A stretch of DNA of 64,000 bases, taken from the NCBI GenBank assembly GCA_965213525.1, contig OZ243889.1:1364001-1428000 (forward strand), in the 5' to 3' direction. This DNA is from G965213525 sp965213525 (GTDB lineage: Bacteria > Actinomycetota > Acidimicrobiia > Acidimicrobiales > Poriferisodalaceae). The stretch's first letter is position 1. Each line of letters begins with the position of its first letter. The translations under genes and the position numbers were made by a program. A model generated the notes under the pieces. It was given only the letters and a program-made list of their open reading frames with translations, searched no databases and was not told where the DNA came from. Shown here piece by piece: positions 8,817 through 15,688 of this stretch.

Positions 8817-9617
8817 TCATCGGGTGACGGACCCGTCTGCTTCCGCAGCGTTTCCGAGAACGGGGTGACGGACCCCTCGTTCTGTGTCCGGGAACGACTG
8901 GACGAGCAGGGCTTCGATGCGGTCGAGCTGTGAGCGGAGTTCCACCATCTCGGATTCGCTGTCGCTCTCGACCATGAAGGCTGCGACGTTCGCAGTGACC
9001 ACGCTCAGCATCCCGATGCCGACCAGCATCAGCACCGCCGCCAGGGCTCGGCCTTCGACGCTGACGGGGAAGTGGTCTCCGTAGCCGACGGTCGTGGCGG
9101 TGACGAGGGCCCACCAGAGGCCGTCCGTCACGCTTCCGATGTTGCGATCGGGGTGGGCGTCCTCGAAGACGTACACGAGCAGGCCGGAGACCGCCACCAC
9201 CACCACGGTCACCGCACCGTACGCCTGGACACCTCTCCTCGAGGCGATCCGGCCGAGCGCCTGCACGGCCCGCCCGCCGATGCCGACGAATCGAAGCAGA
9301 CGCAGCAGGCGAGCGATTCGTAGCGGTCGGAGGAACGGGGCGGCGACGATGAGCACATCGAGCCAGTGCTCGCGGAGGAGTTGTCGGTAGCTGGGCGCGA
9401 GCACTGTGAGGACGATCAACTCGACGGCGAACACGGCCCAGATGGCGATCAGTCCGAACTCGGTGGCGTCGGCGGCCGACCTGTCCAAGTCGACACCCGT
9501 GTCGACGATGATCAGGACGAGGAAGATGACCGAGAGCGCCAGCATCGGCGCCTCGGCAGCGCGCTCGAAGCGGCGGTACGCAGTTCGGTCATCGTCGGAC
9601 CTCGTTTCGTTCAACAT
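8817..9617 (-). CDS. Voltage-gated-type potassium channel
   Basis: The 266-residue membrane protein has an N-terminal voltage-sensor-like region of four helices, with an Arg-rich S4-like segment around RIARLLRLLRFVG, then a pore domain with the selectivity filter TATTVGYGDHFPV and a final helix. The C-terminus has a short acidic helix (SDSESEMVELRSQLDRIEALL) that could form a coiled coil. The start is set at the ATG at 9617; upstream in-frame sequence is Arg/Pro/Ser-rich and unlike protein. It follows the unknown operon at 9733-12124 by 115 bases on the same strand, so co-transcription is possible but not shown. Confidence 0.88.
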   Translation of the reverse strand: MLNETRSDDDRTAYRRFERAAEAPMLALSVIFLVLIIVDTGVDLDRSAADATEFGLIAIWAVFAVELIVLTVLAPSYRQLLREHWLDVLIVAAPFLRPLRIARLLRLLRFVGIGGRAVQALGRIASRRGVQAYGAVTVVVVAVSGLLVYVFEDAHPDRNIGSVTDGLWWALVTATTVGYGDHFPVSVEGRALAAVLMLVGIGMLSVVTANVAAFMVESDSESEMVELRSQLDRIEALLVQSFPDTERGVRHPVLGNAAEADGSVTR

Positions 9618-9732
9618 GGCTACGGAGGATGCCTGCTGCGGGCCAGCTCGGCTGGGGGCATGCTCCACCCGCCGCGGCCGAGAGGCGGGCCTTCGTCGGT
9701 TGCCTCTGGCGAGGACGGACGGTTGGCGACGT

Positions 9733-10977
9733 TCAGACCGGCCAGCCGGTCTCGAGGAGCCGCTCGGTGGCCAGCGGCCGCTCGGCGACGTCACCCCGCC
9801 GGGGCCGACCGGCCACGGCGACGACCTGCTTGGCGATGGTGAGCCACTGGGCGTAGTTGAGCGACAGTGGGTTGGAGCCGGCGGCGATGAAGGCACCGAG
9901 GTCGACCGCCGCCGAGATGCCGTGGGCCACGAGGGCGAGCGCTTGGAAGCGGGCATGGTGGCCGACCTGTCCCGACGTCGTGTCGCGGAACTCGTCGTCG
10001 AACTCGCGCCGGATCGCCCAGTACGCCCGAGTGAGCAACTCCACGGCTGCCGGCGCCGTCGACATGGTCAGGAAGTGCCAGCTGTCATAGCCCCGGGCAT
10101 ACATAGACTGGCCGAGGGCGCGCTGCGCCCCGGCGCCCGTCGGCACGGCGCTGACGGCGGCCCAGCCGGGCAGGGGGATCCCGGCCGCCGTCGGCAGGTC
10201 GGACAGCGTGTGGAGGAGCTGGCGGGCCAGCGCCGCCGGCCAGGTCGTCGGATAGGAACCGGCGCGCCCGACCACGGCGATCGTGCCGTCGGGTCGGATA
10301 CCCGTGCAGGTCTGGCGCAGGATGTCGGCGGTTCCCCACACCAGCCCGAGCAGTGGATCGTGCCCGACCGTCTGTACCCGGTGATACCTGGGGGTCAGCC
10401 ACAGCTCGGCGTTCCACGCGACGTCATAGGGCACCTCAGCGAGACCGGCGAGCCAGTTGTCCGACGGGATGGCGAGCCGCTTCACGGCCTCGGTGAGCGG
10501 GCTCCCGGCCGGGGTGCGTACCACGAGAGCGTCCACGACGCCGCCGACCACTCCAGCGACCACCGCGGCTGCGACGTCGACCGCGTCGAGACGGGCCCGC
10601 AACTCGACCCCGGACGTGCAGCGACGACGGATCCGAGCAAGCTCGTCGTCATCGAGGAGCTCGTCGAGGCGGACCTCGGCGGAGTCGATACCTCTATCGG
10701 CTAGATTTGCGACCGCACGCGTCCGCACTGATTCGTCCGAGAGATCGCCGACCGAACTCCGCGTCGGCTGCGGTCGTCCCGCGTCGACCGGAGCGGGACC
10801 GATTCGATCTACGCCGAGGCGATCGAGCAGCCGGTCTGTGCGTGCATCGAGCGAGTCGAGCGACCGGGCCTGGCTTCGCGTCTCGTCCCGAGCGCCCGCC
10901 AGCTCTCGGCTCGCATCGTCGAGCAGCGCTCCGGACGACACCACGACGACGTCGAGGCCGCCGTCGCCGCTGCTCAC
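9733..10977 (-). CDS. Unknown conserved-looking protein (414 aa), intact member of a family with a decayed copy at 37.8-38.1 kb
   Basis: I do not recognise this protein. Residues about 1-120 are Asp/Arg-rich and helical, with a possible coiled coil. A Val/Ala/Gly-rich segment near 130-150 (VDVAAAVVAGVVGGVVDALVV) could be membrane-associated. The C-terminal 250 residues look globular and Trp/His-rich, with VGHDPLLGLVWGTADIL and the end QWLTIAKQVVAVAGRPRRGD. The GTG start overlaps the previous gene's stop as GTGA. A degenerate copy of its C-terminus lies at 37840-38060, so it belongs to a family that has been copied or moved. No catalytic motif is evident. Confidence 0.7.
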   Translation of the reverse strand: MSSGDGGLDVVVVSSGALLDDASRELAGARDETRSQARSLDSLDARTDRLLDRLGVDRIGPAPVDAGRPQPTRSSVGDLSDESVRTRAVANLADRGIDSAEVRLDELLDDDELARIRRRCTSGVELRARLDAVDVAAAVVAGVVGGVVDALVVRTPAGSPLTEAVKRLAIPSDNWLAGLAEVPYDVAWNAELWLTPRYHRVQTVGHDPLLGLVWGTADILRQTCTGIRPDGTIAVVGRAGSYPTTWPAALARQLLHTLSDLPTAAGIPLPGWAAVSAVPTGAGAQRALGQSMYARGYDSWHFLTMSTAPAAVELLTRAYWAIRREFDDEFRDTTSGQVGHHARFQALALVAHGISAAVDLGAFIAAGSNPLSLNYAQWLTIAKQVVAVAGRPRRGDVAERPLATERLLETGWPV

Positions 10978-12124
10978 GCCGTCCCCACCTCGGCGTCACG
11001 CATCCAATCCAGCGCTTCTTCGATGGCGACGATCTTGCCTTTGAGCTCCTTGATGCGGCGTGCGTTGGCATCGTTGAGAAGACGCTCCTCGGACACCTGC
11101 GCGGCGAGCAGCTCGGCATCGTCGTGGAGGCGGCGGACGACGTCCTGGGCGACGGCGCGGTCGGCCTGTGTCCGCAACAGCACGAGCTTGTAGGTGGTCT
11201 GCAGCTTCACGACCTCTGCCCGAAGCTGGTGACCACCGAGGCTGTAGAGCAAAGCCCCACCGCCCGAGCCCACCATCCCGGTCGCCGCAGCTGTACCGGT
11301 GACCATCCAGAGTCCACCGGTCATGCCGAGCCCGCCGGCGGCGATGCTGCCCCCCCCGAGCGTCGACAGCCCAAGGCTGGTCGCGGCCGCCCCAGACAGC
11401 CCGACCGCCGAACCCAACGCGGCCCCGAGGACCGGCGCCGCGGCAAGCCCGCCGCGCCCACCACCACTGCCCCGCCCAACCCCCAGATCCCGACCCGGGC
11501 CAGGCTCCGGTTCACGTGGGCGGCCTGTGCATCCTTCAACGTCTGCTGCACCTCGACCAGCTCGTCAGGCGACGCCCCTATGAGCGTTGCGACCCGCTCC
11601 AAGCCGTGTCGGAGGTGGACCTTGGAGTGCCGCAGCTCAAAGGGACTGAACGGATCGCTGCTGACTGCCTCGATCAGCGCCACGAGCCTCGTCGACGCTT
11701 CCCAGGACTCCGCCATGTGACCGAGAACTGCCTCGGGGTTGAACTCACCCACCCGAGCGACGAGCCCGCGGTAGCGGCGCATGACGACGTTCGCCATCCG
11801 CTCGGACCGATCGGCGTCGACGGTCCGCGCGGCGATGTCATCGCCCACGATCAACCCGGCGAGCAGGAGGGCGTCGACGTCCACGACGATCCCGCCGAGC
11901 GAGATGTCAGGTGTCAGGTCATCGACTTGGAGCTGCGCGGCAACCGCTCGATCGCGCACGTCGTCGGCCGGCGGGAACGAGCTGGAGCGGCTCGCACCGG
12001 CTTTTGGCGTCGGTCGGCGGGTGATCCGATCGGCGGGGATTTTACCCGCAGCCTCCCTCGCCAACTCGACGGCCCGGCGACCGGACTTCTCCAACCGACC
12101 GCGGTCATCTCCGTCGCCCGCCAC
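10974..12124 (-). pseudogene. Glycine-zipper/coiled-coil protein with a frameshift, partner of the 414-aa unknown
   Basis: Two overlapping frames together read as one protein of about 383 residues. The first runs from the GTG at 12124 through VGIWGLGGAVVVGAAGL to about 11444. Sense then moves by -1 into AAAPVLGAALGSAVGLSG and continues to the stop at 10974. The joined product has a polar N-terminal half with a SLGGIVVDVDALLLAGLIVG segment, a long Gly/Ala-rich glycine-zipper-like region, and a C-terminal coiled coil (KLQTTYKLVLL... to AIEEALDWM). Past the break the first frame becomes Arg/Pro/Ser-rich nonsense. The cause may be mutation, an assembly error, or -1 frameshifting at GGCTTGCCGCGG. 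Coupled by GTGA to the next gene. Confidence 0.65.
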
Positions 12125-12225
12125 ACCACGAGTATGGCGTCGGGCTGTCTCAGTCCTCAGTGAGGATCACATCAGCGATCGGCAGCGTCGGTGCTCCCGC
12201 TCGTGGCGATGCCGCTCCGCCGGCC

Positions 12226-13560
12226 TCAGGGGCAGGGAGCGGCGAAGAGGTGGGCGTCGGGGGCGGGGTCGGTGAAGGCGCAGCCGTAGTCCTCGGCGGC
12301 CACGGCCGCCGGGTCGAGGACCTCGTCGCCGGCGGGGCGCACCCCGTCGCGCACCCACGTCACCAGGTCGTCGAAGCCCTGGGTGAGCTCGGCGTCGGTG
12401 AACCCGCAGTGCCCCACGCCCCGGATCGCTCGCTGGACCAGCAGCTCGCTGTTGCCTCGGGCGGCGACGTCGCGGGCGTAGTCGATCTCCATGCCGAAGG
12501 GCACGAACAGGTCGCCCAGGTTGTGCAGCGTCAACACGGGGATCTCGATGTCACCGGTGATGGCCTCACCCGGCGGGCGCCCCGCCGGCGGCAGGGCCAC
12601 CCGCTCGACGAAGGCGTTCAGCGACGCCTCGGCGTCGTTGACGGCCGGGTCGAGATCGAGCTGGTAGGTCACGTCGGTGTTCTCGATGACGCTGCGCCCG
12701 CCGCTGTTGGGCAACGTGCCGTCGCCCAGGCCGAGGTCGAAGAAGAAGTTGCCCACCCCGGTGGCCGTCGGAAGCCCGAACCAGAAGTCGAACGCCTCGT
12801 CGAAGTTGGGACGCTCGCCGCCGCTGCGCAGCTCGACCATCGTGCGGTACTGCTCGCCGCGCTCGTTGAGGTCGAGCGGCCAGCCACCCTCGCTGACGGT
12901 GAGGGCGTCCTTGATCGCCGGCACGGTGAGCTCGACGTAGGCCTCGGGGTCGACCGGGAACTGCGAGATCCCCACCCCGAGCTGCTGGGCCACCAGGTTG
13001 AGATCGAGGAAGTAGTCGAACAGCTCGTAGTCGCCGAGCACCCCGCAGACGGGCATGGCGCCGTCATACAGCGTCGGGTACCGCTCGACCGACACGCCGG
13101 TGATGTGCCCACCCATCGAGGCACCGGCGAGGTAGTGCCGGTCGGGCCAGTGCGGCAGCCAGCGATGGGCCGACACCGCCAGCAGCGCGGTGCTGCGCAC
13201 CCCCGAGCCCACGTCGTAGCCGTTGGCCGGGTAGCTCGACGCTGCCCAGGCGAAGCCCCGCTCGAGGAGGTGCGCTCGAAACGGCGGCGGGTCGACGGTC
13301 AGCTCGGGGTCATCGCCCCGGAACCCGTGGGCCCACAGCACCAGCTCGCCGTTCCAGTCCGCCGGGTGCTCGATCTGGAAGCCGGCGCCGTTCAACACCC
13401 CCCACTCCTGGGTGGCGTCCTCGTAGCCGGGTAGCGGCTCGAACGGCAGGCTGGCCTCGTCGACGAACCACGGGTCCTCGACGTCTTGGGCCACCGCCGG
13501 GACGACGGCGACGACGGCGACGGCAGCCATGGCCACCCCCACGATCATGATGCGACGCAT
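12226..13560 (-). CDS. Secreted alpha/beta hydrolase
   Basis: The 444-residue product has a signal peptide (MRRIMIVGVAMAAVAVVAVV, likely cleaved after PAVA) and an alpha/beta-hydrolase fold. The nucleophile elbow is GASMGG, a plausible acid is in TLHNLGDLFVPF, and a plausible histidine is in GVGHCGF. The segment ELVLWAHGF fits the oxyanion-hole strand. The substrate is unknown; its length and large cap region resemble secreted esterases or peptidases rather than lipases. The ATG at 13560 is preceded by AGAGGGGGG. It appears to be a single-gene unit. Confidence 0.8.
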   Translation of the reverse strand: MRRIMIVGVAMAAVAVVAVVPAVAQDVEDPWFVDEASLPFEPLPGYEDATQEWGVLNGAGFQIEHPADWNGELVLWAHGFRGDDPELTVDPPPFRAHLLERGFAWAASSYPANGYDVGSGVRSTALLAVSAHRWLPHWPDRHYLAGASMGGHITGVSVERYPTLYDGAMPVCGVLGDYELFDYFLDLNLVAQQLGVGISQFPVDPEAYVELTVPAIKDALTVSEGGWPLDLNERGEQYRTMVELRSGGERPNFDEAFDFWFGLPTATGVGNFFFDLGLGDGTLPNSGGRSVIENTDVTYQLDLDPAVNDAEASLNAFVERVALPPAGRPPGEAITGDIEIPVLTLHNLGDLFVPFGMEIDYARDVAARGNSELLVQRAIRGVGHCGFTDAELTQGFDDLVTWVRDGVRPAGDEVLDPAAVAAEDYGCAFTDPAPDAHLFAAPCP

Positions 13561-13703
13561 GCGAGACCCCCCTCTGAGTCGGATCCGCACCCTAACGAGC
13601 GCCCGTCACCGACGCCGGCGCCGGTCGAGCCATCGAGGGCAGCGCAGAGACGGAACGACCTCGGGCGCGCGTTGGCGGGCAGCGCCTACTACGATCTCGA
13701 ACG

Positions 13704-13740
13704 CGGCCCTCGTCCGGAGCCCACCGCCGGACGAGGGCCG
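13704..13740 (-). terminator. Strong hairpin, likely transcription terminator
   Basis: A perfect 14-bp stem (CGGCCCTCGTCCGG and its complement) with a 9-base loop lies between the end of the histidine-phosphatase gene (13820) and the start of the hydrolase (13560). There is no clear T-run, as is common in very GC-rich actinobacteria. The rest of 13561-13819 shows nothing else I recognise. Confidence 0.6.
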
Positions 13741-13819
13741 CTCTTCACCGGTACCCCGCCTGCGGCGATCTGCTCCGCTTCAGTCGACGAGGCCAGGGCC
13801 GGCGAGCAACTCTCGACGG

Positions 13820-14452
13820 TCAGGCCCGGGGCGGTCGACGGTGCTCGAGCCACCACATGCGATGCTCGGGCGGCGAGAGGTGGTGCACCTCGTTGAAGCT
13901 GACCAGCATCGGACGGCCCTCCCGCACGGCGATGCGGCTCACCGAGGCCACGTCGAGGTGGGTCCGCCACGTGGTCTGGTGGTCGAGACCGAGCGCCCAG
14001 CCCACCGCCGCCTTGATCGGTGAGACGTGGGAGACCACGACCACGTCGTGCTCGACGATGGCGTCGACCAGCTCGTCGCACGCCTCAGAGGTCCGCGCCC
14101 TGAGGTCGGCCAACGACTCCCCCCCGGGGGGCGCCCAGCTGGCGTCGTCCTGCCAGCTGGCCCAGACCTCGGTGGGGACGTCGTCGAGGACCCGGCCGTC
14201 GTAGACACCGAAGTCGAGCTCGATCCAGCGGTCATCGGGTTCAGCTGCCACGCCGGATCGTTCGGCGATGGCACCGGCGGTGGCGCTGGCCCGCTGCAGG
14301 GGGCTGGTGATGACCCGGGTCACAGGCGTCACCGCAGCGGTGACCGCCTCGGCCTGGGCCAAGCCCACCTCGTCGAGGGGGTTGTCCACCCGACCCTGCA
14401 TGCGTCCCGAGGCGTTGGCGGCGGTGCGGCCGTGACGGACCAGGATCAACAC
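13820..14452 (-). CDS. Histidine phosphatase family protein
   Basis: The 210-residue protein has the phosphohistidine motif LVRHGRTAAN at its N-terminus, the second arginine in TSPLQRASATAGAI, the acidic ELDFG segment, and the second histidine in VVVSHVSPIKAA. The family includes cobC-like phosphatases and phosphoglycerate mutases; this one is CobC-like by length. The GTG at 14452 overlaps the end of the preceding membrane-protein gene by seven bases. In mycobacteria a phosphatase of this type is fused to RNase H next to a C4 zinc-ribbon gene, so the local neighbourhood is partly conserved, here without the RNase H part. Confidence 0.85.
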   Translation of the reverse strand: MLILVRHGRTAANASGRMQGRVDNPLDEVGLAQAEAVTAAVTPVTRVITSPLQRASATAGAIAERSGVAAEPDDRWIELDFGVYDGRVLDDVPTEVWASWQDDASWAPPGGESLADLRARTSEACDELVDAIVEHDVVVVSHVSPIKAAVGWALGLDHQTTWRTHLDVASVSRIAVREGRPMLVSFNEVHHLSPPEHRMWWLEHRRPPRA

Positions 14453-14952
14453 GACGTGGAGCCCGGGGAGGTGACGGCCGGGTCGAGCCGGCCGGTGCGC
14501 AGGAACCGTCGGCGGCGGACGGCGTCGGTCAGACCGAACCGCCAGTACGCCCACCCCAGCGCCGCCGCCCCCATCGCCTCCAACGCGACGATCACGCCGA
14601 CGGGACGATCCAGCTCGGGCAGGGACACGTCAGGGAACGCCCACCCACCCGCCGGCCACCAGAACAGCTCGGCCGAGGTCCAGGCGCCCCCGGCGACCAG
14701 GGCGAGGAAGATCCCGATCGGCAACCCCAGCCACCGCCGACGGGCCCGGCGCCGACCGACCGTCGCCGCCATGACCACGACGAGCGCCACGCAGGCCCCG
14801 GCCAGGGTGTGCAGGACCATCGGTCGTCCGATCGGGCCCTCGACGGCCACCGGAGCAAGCGAGCCGGCCAGCACGACCCGGTGGTCGATCGCAGGGTCTC
14901 GGAACACGAACCACATCGCCACCATCGCCGTCCCGCAGCACCACAACGCCAC
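14446..14952 (-). CDS. Integral membrane protein, unknown function
   Basis: The 168-residue protein has four predicted membrane helices, a basic loop (GRRRARRRWLGLPIG), and a Trp-rich segment (SAELFWWPAGGWAF). It lies between the zinc-ribbon gene (3-base gap) and the phosphatase (overlap), so all three are probably co-translated. GTG at 14952 is taken as the start; an internal ATG ten codons in (MVAMWF) is possible. The pattern resembles small actinobacterial membrane proteins distantly like the YdjM metal-dependent hydrolase fold, but key residues are not evident, so no function is assigned. Confidence 0.65.
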   Translation of the reverse strand: MALWCCGTAMVAMWFVFRDPAIDHRVVLAGSLAPVAVEGPIGRPMVLHTLAGACVALVVVMAATVGRRRARRRWLGLPIGIFLALVAGGAWTSAELFWWPAGGWAFPDVSLPELDRPVGVIVALEAMGAAALGWAYWRFGLTDAVRRRRFLRTGRLDPAVTSPGSTSC

Positions 14953-14955
14953 CTG

Positions 14956-15672
14956 CTAGCCGACCACCAGCAGCGCACCGCACTCACACGACGCCACCAT
15001 CCCCGGCGGGCCGTCTCGCAGCCGCTCGACCTCCATCGGCGGCAGCTGCAACATGCAGGCCGTGCAGCGGTGGCCGTCGAGGCGTCCGGCGACCACGCCG
15101 CCCCGACGCGCGCGGAGGTCGTCGTAGCGGCGCAGCACGTCGTCACCCACGGCGGCGACGGCACCGGGACGCTCGGCGGCGATCGACGTCCGCTCTTCGT
15201 CGAGCTCGGCCTCAGAGGTGGCGAGCTGGCTGCGCAGCCCCTCCACGGCGGCGTCGAGCGCACCGAGGGACCCCTCTGCTGCGGCGAGCTCGGCGTCGAT
15301 GGGCTCGAGGATCTCCATCAGCTCGAGGATCTGGTCCTCCTTGGCGTCTCGACGCTCGGTGAGCGCCGACAGCTCGGCGTCGATGGCCTGGAGCTCCCGG
15401 GGAGCCGACGACGTCGACGCCCGACGGCGCTCGAGCTCGATGCGCGCGGCGATGGCGGCCACCTCGGTCTCGAGGCGGCGCTGGGCGTCGGCGTGCTCGC
15501 GCCGTCGGGATGCGATCTCGTCACGGCGTGCCGCCAGCTCACCTCGTCGGTCCATCACCGCCGTCAGCTGCTCGCGCTCGGGCAGCGTCACCCGCCGCCG
15601 GTCGAGCTGGTCGAGCCGGGTGTCGACCGCCTGCAGGGCGAGCAGGGCCTCGGCGTCGGTCACGCCGGTCAC
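14956..15672 (-). CDS. C4-type zinc-ribbon, long coiled-coil protein (Rv2229c-like)
   Basis: The 238-residue product is a long helical hairpin (about residues 5-175) rich in Glu, Arg and Ala heptads, followed by a C-terminal zinc ribbon with CTACMLQLPP and a CEC pair near the end (SCECGALLVVG). This architecture matches the zf-RING_7 family exemplified by Mycobacterium Rv2229c, which also lies beside a histidine-phosphatase gene. Its function is not settled; nucleic-acid or ribosome-related roles have been suggested. GTG at 15672 is used; GTG at 15663 is equally possible. Confidence 0.85.
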   Translation of the reverse strand: MTGVTDAEALLALQAVDTRLDQLDRRRVTLPEREQLTAVMDRRGELAARRDEIASRRREHADAQRRLETEVAAIAARIELERRRASTSSAPRELQAIDAELSALTERRDAKEDQILELMEILEPIDAELAAAEGSLGALDAAVEGLRSQLATSEAELDEERTSIAAERPGAVAAVGDDVLRRYDDLRARRGGVVAGRLDGHRCTACMLQLPPMEVERLRDGPPGMVASCECGALLVVG

Positions 15673-15688
15673 CGTACCGACCGGTGCG

